From assembly GCF_002159555.1 (NCBI RefSeq), contig NZ_NFIV01000009.1:1-64000 (forward strand): DNA of 64,000 nt, read 5' to 3'. Shown here in pieces: positions 53,754 through 61,920 of the stretch. A program made the translations under genes and the position numbers. The stretch comes from Muribaculum sp. An289 (GTDB taxonomy: Bacteria; Bacteroidota; Bacteroidia; Bacteroidales; UBA932). The notes beneath the pieces were generated by a model, which had not been told where the DNA came from, did not search any database, and saw nothing but the letters and a program-made list of their open reading frames with translations. Within the stretch, counting starts at the first letter, position 1; each line of letters starts with the position of its first letter.

Positions 53754-55010
53754 ATGGCAAGTGAGATAAGAAATGCCGCGCTTTGGGAAAGCGGCGAGAT
53801 GAAAATACAGTGGGTAAAGCAGAATATGCCCCTCCTGAGAGCTTTGGAAGAAGAGTTTTCCGCGGATAAGCCTTTTAAGGGCTTGCGCGTGGCCTTGTCG
53901 GTGCATTTGGAGGCGAAGACGGCCTACCTTTGCAAGGTACTTGCTGCCGGCGGGGCTGAAATGTATGTTACCGGAAGCAACCCTCTTTCGACACAGGACG
54001 ATGTAGCCGCAGCCCTTGTCCATGCCGGGCTTAACGTGTTTGCATGGCACGGTGCTACCGAAGAGGAATACGGCAGGCATATTTCCCGTGTAATCGAGGC
54101 CGCTCCAAATATCATTATCGATGACGGAGGGGATTTGGTGCACACCATCCATATGAAATATCCGGAACTTGTTCCCGGTGTCATAGGCGGTTGCGAAGAA
54201 ACCACGACCGGGATACTGAGGCTGATTGCGATGAACCGCGAGCAGATGCTCAAATTCCCTATGGTACTTGTCAACAATGCGGACTGCAAGCACCTTTTCG
54301 ACAACCGTTACGGCACGGGGCAGTCTGTGTGGGACGGCATAAACCGTACAACCAATCTTATAGTGGCCGGCAAGAAGGTCGTGGTGGCAGGTTATGGCTG
54401 GTGCGGCAAGGGAGTGGCGATGAGGGCTAAAGGCCTTGGTGCGGAAGTCATTGTTACGGAGATAGATCCGGTCAAGGCTCTTGAAGCTATGATGGACGGT
54501 TTCGAGGTCATGAAAATGAACAAGGCGGCAGAAGTCGGGGACTTCTTCGTCACGGTGACAGGTTGCAATGATGTCATAACCGAAAAGGACTTCATGAAGA
54601 TGAAAGACGGTGCAATCTGCTGTAATGCAGGCCATTTCGATTGCGAAGTGGATGTCGCAGGGTTGCGTAAGATATCCGTGCGCAGCTGGCAGGCAAGGAA
54701 CAATATCATGGGATATGAGCTTCCGAACGGCCGCAGCGTGTATGTGATTGCGGAAGGCAGGCTTGTGAACCTTGCCGCCGGGGACGGACATCCGGCGGAA
54801 ATCATGGACATGAGTTTCGCTATCCAGGCTTTGAGCGCACTTTGGCTTGTCAAGCACGGAACGAAAGGCAGGATGCTCGGAAACATGGTCGTGTCTGTCC
54901 CTGAAGAGATAGACAAGAGAGTGGCCGTCATGGAACTGAAGTCCCGCGGACTTGAAATAGATACGCTGACTGTAGATCAGGAGAGGTATCTTAACGGCTG
55001 GCGGGAATAG
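53754..55010 (+). CDS. ahcY: Adenosylhomocysteinase, short archaeal/Thermotoga-type
   Basis: 418 residues, shorter than the roughly 470-residue form usual in bacteria. NAD motif GYGWCGKG at 213-220; catalytic region E149-T-T, K179 and D183 (CKHLFDNRYGTG). VTGSNPLSTQDDVAAAL at 72-88 and GYGWCGKGVAMRAKGLGA resemble the archaeal/Thermotoga group. It hydrolyses S-adenosylhomocysteine; in methanogens a related enzyme prefers S-inosylhomocysteine, so substrate should be left open. Driven by the promoter at the end of repeat island 2 and followed by iorA-iorB, 131 bp away. Confidence 0.93.
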   Translation: MASEIRNAALWESGEMKIQWVKQNMPLLRALEEEFSADKPFKGLRVALSVHLEAKTAYLCKVLAAGGAEMYVTGSNPLSTQDDVAAALVHAGLNVFAWHGATEEEYGRHISRVIEAAPNIIIDDGGDLVHTIHMKYPELVPGVIGGCEETTTGILRLIAMNREQMLKFPMVLVNNADCKHLFDNRYGTGQSVWDGINRTTNLIVAGKKVVVAGYGWCGKGVAMRAKGLGAEVIVTEIDPVKALEAMMDGFEVMKMNKAAEVGDFFVTVTGCNDVITEKDFMKMKDGAICCNAGHFDCEVDVAGLRKISVRSWQARNNIMGYELPNGRSVYVIAEGRLVNLAAGDGHPAEIMDMSFAIQALSALWLVKHGTKGRMLGNMVVSVPEEIDKRVAVMELKSRGLEIDTLTVDQERYLNGWRE

Positions 55011-55141
55011 GGTTCCGTATCCGACTCGGCTTCGGCACCGCTGTGCCGGGAGGGTTAAGTAATCCAGTTCATGTCCGGCCGCCGGTATGTAGCCGGTATG
55101 TAAGAAGGAAAATATAATTGTTATAGAACATAGAGGATTTT

Positions 55142-56749
55142 ATGAAACAGAAACTTTTGTTGTTGGGAGACGAAGCTATAGCCCTCGCTGCCATAAATTC
55201 AGGTATAGCCGGTGTTTATGCTTATCCGGGCACGCCTTCCACTGAGATTACCGAATTTATCCAGGGCAATAAAAAGGCCAGGGAAAACGGAGTGCACAGC
55301 AAATGGTGTACTAATGAAAAGACTGCCATGGAAGCCGCTCTCGGAGTGTCTTACGTGGGAAGGAGGGCGATTGTCTGCATGAAACATGTGGGAATGAACG
55401 TCGCTGCCGACGCCTTTGTCAATTCCGGCATTACCGGAGCTAACGGAGGCGTGCTCGTGATAGCGGCCGACGACCCTTCGATGCACTCGTCGCAGAATGA
55501 ACAGGATTCGAGATTTTATGGAAAATTCGCGTTCATACCTGTTCTGGAGCCTTCCAATCAGCAGGAGGCATACGATATGACACGCTTCGGCCTTGAACTT
55601 TCCGAGAAAATGCGCACTCCAGTGCTTATGAGGATAACGACGAGGATGGCGCATTCGAGGGCTGTCGTGGAAGTGGACGACGAAATTGAAAAACATGTGA
55701 CAATCAAGTTTCCGGATACCCAGTGGGTGCTTCTTCCTGCAATATCTAAAAAGAGGTATGTCGAAGTGCTTGCCAACTATGACAAACTGGAAGAGATGGC
55801 GGATTCGAGCATTTACAACAAATTCATCGACGGTCCGGATCATTCGATGGGTATCATAACCTGCGGAATTGCCTACAACTATCTCATGGAAAACATGAAG
55901 GACGGTTGCAGGTATCCTGTCCTGAAGATTTCGCAGTATCCTTTCCCTAAGGCACTTATCAAAAAGATAGTTGACGAGTGCGAGAAAGTACTTGTTCTTG
56001 AAGAAGGCCAGCCTTTCCTTGAGGAATACCTGCGCGGCATCCTCGATGAGGGCAAGAAGGTAATGGGGCGCATTACCGGCGAAGTTCCACGGACCGGCGA
56101 ATTGAATGCCGACTACATCAAACCTGCACTCGGGCTCGGCGAAGTCCCTTCCGAGGCAATACCTCAGGTAGTTGTGAACCGTCCTCCTGCATTATGCCAG
56201 GGTTGCGGCCACAGGGATGTATACACTGCCCTTAACAAAGTTCTTGAAGAGTATCCTAACCATAGGGTATTCAGCGATATAGGCTGTTATACGCTCGGAG
56301 CCCTTCCACCGTTCCGCGCAATCCATTCCTGCGTTGACATGGGAGCTTCCATTACAATGGCCAAAGGAGCGGCAGATGCCGGCCTCTTCCCTTCCGTTGC
56401 AGTCATTGGAGACTCAACATTCACCCATTCGGGCATAACCGGACTTCTTGATGCTGCAAACTCCAATGCGAATGTAACCATAGTCATATCCGACAACCTT
56501 ACCACCGGCATGACAGGCGGTCAGGACTCGGCAGGCACCGGGAAACTCGAACAGATTTGCGAGGCCGTAGGAGTGGCCAAAGAGCATATCCGTGTAGTCG
56601 TCCCTCTTGCGAAGAACCTTCCTGAAATAGAGAATGTAATCCGCGAAGAGATTGAATACAAGGGAGTTTCGGTTATTATCCCTCGCCGCGAATGCATACA
56701 GACTTATAGCAGGAAAGCCCGTCTCAAAAAAGCCGAGGCTTCAAAATAA
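55142..56749 (+). CDS. iorA: Indolepyruvate ferredoxin oxidoreductase, alpha subunit (no C-terminal ferredoxin domain)
   Basis: 535 residues. Pyruvate-oxidoreductase core: N-terminal domain I (GVYAYPGTPSTEITEFI), domain II, and the thiamine diphosphate domain with CQGCGHRD and GDSTFTHSG ... NLTTGMTGG. It oxidatively decarboxylates aryl pyruvates made from aromatic amino acids to aryl-acetyl-CoA, reducing ferredoxin. Archaeal IorA ends with two [4Fe-4S] motifs (CxxCxxCxxxCP); this protein stops at PRRECIQTYSRKARLKK without them, so the electron exit differs or is on another protein. iorB follows 46 bp downstream. Confidence 0.93.
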   Translation: MKQKLLLLGDEAIALAAINSGIAGVYAYPGTPSTEITEFIQGNKKARENGVHSKWCTNEKTAMEAALGVSYVGRRAIVCMKHVGMNVAADAFVNSGITGANGGVLVIAADDPSMHSSQNEQDSRFYGKFAFIPVLEPSNQQEAYDMTRFGLELSEKMRTPVLMRITTRMAHSRAVVEVDDEIEKHVTIKFPDTQWVLLPAISKKRYVEVLANYDKLEEMADSSIYNKFIDGPDHSMGIITCGIAYNYLMENMKDGCRYPVLKISQYPFPKALIKKIVDECEKVLVLEEGQPFLEEYLRGILDEGKKVMGRITGEVPRTGELNADYIKPALGLGEVPSEAIPQVVVNRPPALCQGCGHRDVYTALNKVLEEYPNHRVFSDIGCYTLGALPPFRAIHSCVDMGASITMAKGAADAGLFPSVAVIGDSTFTHSGITGLLDAANSNANVTIVISDNLTTGMTGGQDSAGTGKLEQICEAVGVAKEHIRVVVPLAKNLPEIENVIREEIEYKGVSVIIPRRECIQTYSRKARLKKAEASK

Positions 56750-56795
56750 TGCTGCGGACGGTTTTTAATTTTTCAACGAAGTAAAATTTATAGAT

Positions 56796-57374
56796 ATGAA
56801 AAAAGATATAATTTTGGCAGGCGTAGGCGGTCAGGGTATCCTGTCGATTGCCACAATCATAGGCGAGGCCGCACTTCACGAAGGTCTGAAAATCAAGCAG
56901 GCCGAAGTCCACGGTATGAGCCAGAGGGGAGGAGATGTCCAGTCGAACCTGAGGATTTCCTCTGAACCTATTTTGTCCGACCTTATTCCGCTTAAAGGTG
57001 CCGATATAATCATTTCCCTGGAGCCGATGGAGGCATTGAGGTACATGCCGTATCTTGCTTCGGACGGGTGGATTGTCACCAACTCGGTTCCGTTTGTCAA
57101 TATTCCGAATTATCCGGAACTTGACAACGTCATGGCCGAGCTTTCCAAGGTGAAGAACCTCGTCATGCTCGATGTCGATACCATAGCAAAGGACTGCGGG
57201 AACTCCCGTGCGGCAAACATGGTGCTCCTCGGAGCGGCTTCTCCGTTCCTCGGCATGGAAGCCAAGAATATCGAAGACGGCATAGAGCGCATCTTCGGCC
57301 GTAAGGGCGCAGACATCGTAGAACTGAACATCAAGGCTCTGCGTGCCGGAAGGGCGGTCGCGGAACAGAAATAA
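56796..57374 (+). CDS. iorB: Indolepyruvate ferredoxin oxidoreductase, beta subunit
   Basis: 192 residues, the gamma/domain III type of 2-oxoacid oxidoreductases: GVGGQGILSIATIIGEAALH at the start and EVHGMSQRGGDVQSNLRIS. It completes the active enzyme with IorA. A strong terminator lies just after the stop. Confidence 0.95.
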   Translation: MKKDIILAGVGGQGILSIATIIGEAALHEGLKIKQAEVHGMSQRGGDVQSNLRISSEPILSDLIPLKGADIIISLEPMEALRYMPYLASDGWIVTNSVPFVNIPNYPELDNVMAELSKVKNLVMLDVDTIAKDCGNSRAANMVLLGAASPFLGMEAKNIEDGIERIFGRKGADIVELNIKALRAGRAVAEQK

Positions 57375-57395
57375 ACAGGAAACATTGTCCAAGGT

Positions 57396-57428
57396 ACATG
57401 GGAGGGATTATTCCCTCCTATGTTTTTT
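57396..57428 (+). terminator. Terminator after iorB
   Basis: ACATGGGAGGGA (57396-57407) pairs with TCCCTCCTATGT (57412-57423) over 12 bp (one G:T), loop of four, then TTTTT. It ends 8 bp before the next ATG, so the following gene must have its promoter within or after it, or rely on read-through. Confidence 0.85.
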
Positions 57429-57435
57429 GACTTTT

Positions 57436-59079
57436 ATGATAGCGAGATTGTGCATTCTGATATTGTTGCTGTCGGTTTCATGTTCGTCCGGAAACGGCCG
57501 GAAAGAAGCCGAGAGGGCGGAATATGCCCTGCAACATACGCAGGAACTGTACGACCGGAACGCTCTTCCGGATAATGATTCATTGATAATGGTAGCCGTG
57601 GATTGGTATGAAAAGAACGGTCCTGAGCGGGAACTGGCTTTGTCTTACTATTATTGCGGATATATCCATTATGTGTGCGGAATGGGCGATAGGGCGGCCG
57701 AATTTTACTCGAAGGCCCTGGTCCATGCCGAAAAATGCGGCGACGGGGCGGCGCTTTCAATGATATGCAATGCCATCGGCTATATGTACAAGCATCAGAA
57801 CGACAATGAAGAAGCACTTGCGATGTTTTCCAGGTCGGCGGATTTGCTGGACAGCATGGGAAGATACAGGTCTTCATTCGTGCCGCGATACAACGAGATA
57901 GAGATGCTTAATCTTCTGGAACGTTATGATGAAGCACTGGAACAGGTGAACAAGGCCTCGGAAATTGCAGAAGCGGTCGGCGATACTTCCGCTATACTGG
58001 AACTTGCGGGCATGAAGGCCGCGATTATAGTCAATGACACGGCAAAACAGGCATCTGTCCATGAAGTGATTGAGGATTTGTCAGGCATATATGCCGAATA
58101 CAATGCAGGAAAGATACCGGAATCACACTATGGCACAGTAGGAATACTCTCGTTCCTCGATGGGGATTCCCGGTCTGCGAGAAGATACATGACGGAAGGC
58201 GCGGCATATTCTCCGGACTATCTTAAAGTGGTGTTGGAGCATTATCTTTCGTTGTTGGAAGAGAGGGCGGGCAACCCCTACGAAGCCTTGGCGCATGAGC
58301 GGAAGGCCTCGGAACTGAAGGATACGTTATACGAGGAAAACAAGACATCCCTTATCCAGGCAGCGGAGAGAAAATACGAGCATGAGTATTTGCAGAAGTC
58401 ATACGACCTGCTCCAGTCGAAACATCTCTATCAGGTTTCGGCCCTCGTAATGATTATATTGCTGTCGGCCGGCATATTTATGGCGATATTCATATTTTAC
58501 CGTCATAAGCTGAAGCAACAGAAAAAACATACGGAAGAAGTAATGGCGTATATCGACACCATCCGCTCCGAATATGACGAGGTCAATGAAAAATATGAAT
58601 CTCTCCGGGAAAAATTTTCAAAACAGAGCGGTGTGGGAGAAAAAATGTCGAAGCTTTTGGGTAAACGCATGGATTCTTTAAGGGGATTGCTCGAAATAGC
58701 TTCGCGTTACGAAAGCCGTCCTGCGCTTTTTTATGCAAAATTCAAAGAGTCTGTCAAGGTAAACTCGCAATATAACCGCCAATGGGAGGACGAAATCATT
58801 TCCATCACCAATCTTTCTTACGGAAATGTCATCGAGGAACTCAGGTCGGCGCATCCTGATCTGACCGTCCACGAACTGTGCTACTGCTGTTTCGTATGTC
58901 TGGGCTTTTCTCCGCAATCCATAAGGGTGCTTTATGACCATACGAACCTTAACAGTATCTATACCGTGAGGTCGAAAATACGCTCCAAACTCGGGCTTGT
59001 AAACAGCAACAAAAGTCTGGACAGTTATTTCGAAGACCTTCTTTCGTCCAAAGGCGGCTCTTTTGTCGATATGATGTAA
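57436..59079 (+). CDS. Membrane TPR protein with cytoplasmic helix-turn-helix (one-component regulator)
   Basis: 547 residues from the ATG at 57436. Signal/lipobox-like start MIARLCILILLLSVSC (C16), TPR helices at about 25-320 (ALSYYYCGYIHYVCGMGDRAAEFYSKAL, AIGYMYKHQNDNEEALAMFSRSA), a membrane helix at about 332-354, a coiled coil at about 360-400 and a C-terminal helix-turn-helix at about 474-525 (LTVHELCYCCFVCLGFSPQS ... YTVRSKIRSKLGL). This is the Bacteroidetes type with periplasmic TPR sensor and cytoplasmic DNA-binding end. The fimbrillin-like genes downstream are its likely targets, by position only. The lipobox and the second membrane helix make its anchoring unusual. Confidence 0.88.
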   Translation: MIARLCILILLLSVSCSSGNGRKEAERAEYALQHTQELYDRNALPDNDSLIMVAVDWYEKNGPERELALSYYYCGYIHYVCGMGDRAAEFYSKALVHAEKCGDGAALSMICNAIGYMYKHQNDNEEALAMFSRSADLLDSMGRYRSSFVPRYNEIEMLNLLERYDEALEQVNKASEIAEAVGDTSAILELAGMKAAIIVNDTAKQASVHEVIEDLSGIYAEYNAGKIPESHYGTVGILSFLDGDSRSARRYMTEGAAYSPDYLKVVLEHYLSLLEERAGNPYEALAHERKASELKDTLYEENKTSLIQAAERKYEHEYLQKSYDLLQSKHLYQVSALVMIILLSAGIFMAIFIFYRHKLKQQKKHTEEVMAYIDTIRSEYDEVNEKYESLREKFSKQSGVGEKMSKLLGKRMDSLRGLLEIASRYESRPALFYAKFKESVKVNSQYNRQWEDEIISITNLSYGNVIEELRSAHPDLTVHELCYCCFVCLGFSPQSIRVLYDHTNLNSIYTVRSKIRSKLGLVNSNKSLDSYFEDLLSSKGGSFVDMM

Positions 59080-59082
59080 TTT

Positions 59083-59178
59083 ATTGATAATCACATTGTT
59101 GGTCGTATTGCCAAAAGGCTATGTCCCGGGTATATGATTATTTTTTCATAATAAACTGACAATCAGTTTGTTGTAAAT
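59083..59178. repeat. Hairpin-module core pair near the regulator gene end
   Basis: TTGATAATCA at about 59084 is flanked by ATATGA (59069-59074, inside the gene end) and TCGTAT (59103-59108), which pair with one wobble. A second core, CTGACAATCAGTTTGTTGTAAA at about 59156, contains AAACTGA-caa-TCAGTTT. It is the same family as in the two repeat islands. Confidence 0.55.
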
Positions 59179-59191
59179 TTAGCTATATGAT

Positions 59192-59218
59192 AAAAAAAGG
59201 CCGAAAAGGCTTTTTTTT
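59192..59218 (+). terminator. Terminator after the TPR/HTH regulator gene
   Basis: Seven A, then GGCC, loop GAAAA, GGC and a run of eight T: the A/T tracts pair and the U-run follows on the plus strand. It lies 110 bp after the regulator stop and separates it from the fimbrillin genes. The -7-like TATCTTTG at 59234-59241 follows it. Confidence 0.8.
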
Positions 59219-59233
59219 GTTATTGGCAGGAAA

Positions 59234-59241
59234 TATCTTTG
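59234..59241 (+). promoter_or_regulatory. -7-like box TATCTTTG before the fimbrillin-like gene
   Basis: TATCTTTG fits TAnnTTTG; the ATG at 59296 is 54 nt further. A TTTG at 59216-59219 is only 14 nt upstream, so the -33 match is weak. Confidence 0.4.
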
Positions 59242-59295
59242 CAGCACTTGCATTTGCGGAAATCCTTTAATAATTTTTTTAATACAAGAAGCGTT

Positions 59296-60825
59296 ATGAA
59301 AAAGGCACTATTGTTTGCGGCGGTTTGTTTGCTCGCTGCCGCCTGTACTAAACAGACTCCGTCCGTTCAGGATTTGCGATTGTCCGTCTCGGAAGAATCG
59401 GGCAGCGACCTGACCGGCAGGGATTTTTCTGTTTATGTAGTTGCAAAGAAATCTTCTTCTGCGGAAAATCTTTATCAAGGCAGACTTTATGACGGGGTTT
59501 ATGCCGGATATAATGACGGTCTCCTGCAATTTTCCGAAAATCCGGTCTATGATGGCAAAAGACCGTATTGCGATTTTTATGTGTTCTCGCCCTACCGTGA
59601 AAATATCATTCCTTCCGGGGGCCCGTTGGCAGATGTGGCGGTGGAGGCTGACCAGTCTGCCGGTCTGGCCGGCAGCGATGTGCTGTTCGGAAAGACCGTC
59701 AATTTCATCCGCGAGGATGAAGACCCTCATGTGGAACTCTCGCACCTGTTCTCAAGGCTCGATTTTGTAGTGGAAACTTCGAATCCGGTCGGGGCTTTCG
59801 ATTGGGTAACCGTGAAAGATGTTTCCCTGGGCGGAACTTATGATACTGAAAAATGCACCTTCCTGCTTTCTTCGTCAAAGGGGGATGTGAAATCATACGG
59901 GAACTTCGTTCTGGCGGATGACGGACTGCTGAAAGGAGTTTCCGTGATAGTCCCTCCCCAGGAGATAGCGGCCGGGAATTTTGCAACCATAATGATAGGG
60001 GGCGAGGAACACAGCCTGCAATTGGACAAGCCCCTTGACCTTGAGGCCGGAAAAATAGCCGAAGTCAGTTTTTCAGTTACGGCCGAGCTTAATCCTGAAC
60101 TCAGAGTGGATGTGACCGTCCGCGATTGGGAAAACGAAACGTTGGATTTCTCATTGGACAAACTGCTCCCTCCAGGGAATACTGTCACGGATATCGAGGG
60201 AAATCAGTATCCTGTGGTTAAAATAGGAAACCAGTATTGGATGGGGACAAATTTAAGGACGACGAAACTGAATGACGGTACCGATATATACAAGGTCGAA
60301 AGTCTGGACGAATGGCCGGTGACGGACAGGGAGGCCTATGCTGTTTACAACATGGATTATGAAGGCAATCCAGACCGTTGGGGGCTGCTCTATAACAGGA
60401 TGTGTGTGGAATACGAGAAGTTGTGTCCCGAGGGTTGGCACGTTCCTACCACTACCGACTGGGATATGTTGGGCATGTCGCAGGGCGGCGTGCCGGATGA
60501 AGCCTCATGTTTTGCGAATGTGACCGAAGGATTGAAATCCACGGACGGATGGAAGGATTTTCCGGGAACCAATGCTACCGGTTTCGACGGTTATCCTGTA
60601 GGTTACCTGTTTTCATACATTCAAAGCTATGATGGCGATACCCCTGTTTATTTCTCCGGTTTCGCATACGATGGCGATACCGCCGGCTGGTGGTCGACAA
60701 GCGGATATTGGGCTGAAAGTGTGTTTTTCAGGGCGTTCGTTTCCTATAGTCATGATATGCAGAGACTTGCATCTCCTTCGTTCAATGCTTTTCCGGTAAG
60801 GTGCGTGGCCGATTATACGGATTGA
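59296..60825 (+). CDS. Fimbrillin-like lipoprotein with C-terminal FISUMP domain
   Basis: 509 residues from the ATG at 59296. Lipobox LLAAA-C17. The N-terminal part (about 25-270) has the Mfa-like/fimbrillin pattern: RPYCDFYVFSPYRE, then VELSHLFSRLDFVV and a strand-rich region ending LRVDVTVRDWENETLD. Residues about 290-509 form a Fibrobacter succinogenes major paralogous domain: GNQYPVVKIGNQYWMGTNLR, CPEGWHVPTTTDWDML, then WWSTSGYW and NAFPVRCVADYTD. Probably a surface adhesin-type protein. First of three consecutive lipoprotein genes. Confidence 0.88.
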   Translation: MKKALLFAAVCLLAAACTKQTPSVQDLRLSVSEESGSDLTGRDFSVYVVAKKSSSAENLYQGRLYDGVYAGYNDGLLQFSENPVYDGKRPYCDFYVFSPYRENIIPSGGPLADVAVEADQSAGLAGSDVLFGKTVNFIREDEDPHVELSHLFSRLDFVVETSNPVGAFDWVTVKDVSLGGTYDTEKCTFLLSSSKGDVKSYGNFVLADDGLLKGVSVIVPPQEIAAGNFATIMIGGEEHSLQLDKPLDLEAGKIAEVSFSVTAELNPELRVDVTVRDWENETLDFSLDKLLPPGNTVTDIEGNQYPVVKIGNQYWMGTNLRTTKLNDGTDIYKVESLDEWPVTDREAYAVYNMDYEGNPDRWGLLYNRMCVEYEKLCPEGWHVPTTTDWDMLGMSQGGVPDEASCFANVTEGLKSTDGWKDFPGTNATGFDGYPVGYLFSYIQSYDGDTPVYFSGFAYDGDTAGWWSTSGYWAESVFFRAFVSYSHDMQRLASPSFNAFPVRCVADYTD

Positions 60826-60873
60826 ACGTTTCGTTAGTTTTTTATGTTTGTTATCAGATTAAAATTCAGAAAA

Positions 60874-61749
60874 ATGAAAAAATATTTTTATTCGCTATTA
60901 ATTCTTGCTGCTGTTTCATGTACGGCGATGCCTGATGCCTCGGAAACCAATGGGAACGGGAGTCTGTTGATAACCAAGGTTTCCGGAGGGGATTTTTCCG
61001 TCGGGGATAAAATAGGCCTGTTCATGTTTGAGGAGTCGGACACTCCTTATGGGGGCAGTGTCATCGCGGATAACCTGCTTGTCGAGATTACAGGGTCCGG
61101 AGCTTCTCTTGATGGTACCGTTTTCTTCCCGGATTCCCGAGTCGATATGTTTGCTTATTATCCGTATTGGGATGACAGCTATATATTGGATAATTTTCTT
61201 TCCGTATATACATACGAAGACCAAAGGCCGTTGGAGCAATATCGCGAATCGGAACATAAATTCGTTAAGTTTCTTGGTTATGAAAATACTGGAAAACCGG
61301 TAGAACTGGCTTTTGAGCGGTTGGTAGGGCGCCTGTCTTTCGAACTCATACCCGGGGACGGATTTTCATCGGCCGATGAACTCATGGATTGTGAAATCGT
61401 AATCCCGAATATAAAATACAACAGCGGCATTTTCATAGAGACGGGAGAATTGAAAGAACCCGAGGGCAACAGGGATTTCTTCCCTTATGTCGATGAGATG
61501 GCCGTAGCGGACGGCAAGGTCTCGGGTATCTATGCGATGATAGTCCCGCAGAGACTGCCGAAAGGTGCTTCCATAGCAAATATCCGTATCGGCGATGATG
61601 TGTTCCGCTGCATCCTCGATAATGACTTTACGATATGCAAAGGTGTGAATTACACTGTTTCGCTTACATTGGAAAAGTCGGCGACCAAAGGCCCGGATGC
61701 AGTATGCGGCGTATCCCGGCTGTCGATATCCGAAAGTCCATGGGAATAA
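60874..61749 (+). CDS. Fimbrillin-family lipoprotein
   Basis: 291 residues from the ATG at 60874 (lipobox AAVS-C16). FSVGDKIGLFMFEESDTPYG, then FPDSRVDMFAYYPYWDD and VELAFERLVGRLSFELIP, the hallmarks of Mfa-like fimbrillins. The protein ends shortly after the second domain (SVSL-like NYTVSLTLEK). It follows the FISUMP fimbrillin gene by 48 bp and is probably cotranscribed with it. Confidence 0.88.
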   Translation: MKKYFYSLLILAAVSCTAMPDASETNGNGSLLITKVSGGDFSVGDKIGLFMFEESDTPYGGSVIADNLLVEITGSGASLDGTVFFPDSRVDMFAYYPYWDDSYILDNFLSVYTYEDQRPLEQYRESEHKFVKFLGYENTGKPVELAFERLVGRLSFELIPGDGFSSADELMDCEIVIPNIKYNSGIFIETGELKEPEGNRDFFPYVDEMAVADGKVSGIYAMIVPQRLPKGASIANIRIGDDVFRCILDNDFTICKGVNYTVSLTLEKSATKGPDAVCGVSRLSISESPWE

Positions 61750-61784
61750 CTGTTTATAACCTGTAAACGGGTGCGTTTTTTGTG

Positions 61785-61824
61785 GGGGTTGTGCCGTGAT
61801 ACCTGACGGCGCAGCCCCTTTGTT
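61785..61824 (+). terminator. Terminator after the fimbrillin genes
   Basis: GGGGTTGTGCCGT (61785-61797) pairs with ACGGCGCAGCCCC (61806-61818) over 13 bp with two G:T pairs, loop of eight, followed by TTTGTTAT. Confidence 0.8.
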
Positions 61825-61844
61825 ATATATTTTTAATATTATAT

Positions 61845-61876
61845 TTTGGCTATTTATCGGGGAATGGTTATTTTTG
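61845..61876 (+). promoter_or_regulatory. Promoter of the BACON/DUF5689 lipoprotein gene (TTTG-N20-TATTTTTG)
   Basis: TTTG (61845-61848), 20 nt, TATTTTTG (61869-61876): a full Bacteroidetes consensus. The leader to the ATG at 61921 is about 44 nt. Confidence 0.75.
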
Positions 61877-61920
61877 CGCCAAAGAATTGGGATAGTAGTA
61901 TTTTTTTATATTTTAATGTT

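Noticed and set aside
53742-54857. 371-residue open frame on the minus strand
   Set aside because: Antisense to ahcY, including its start; no domain.
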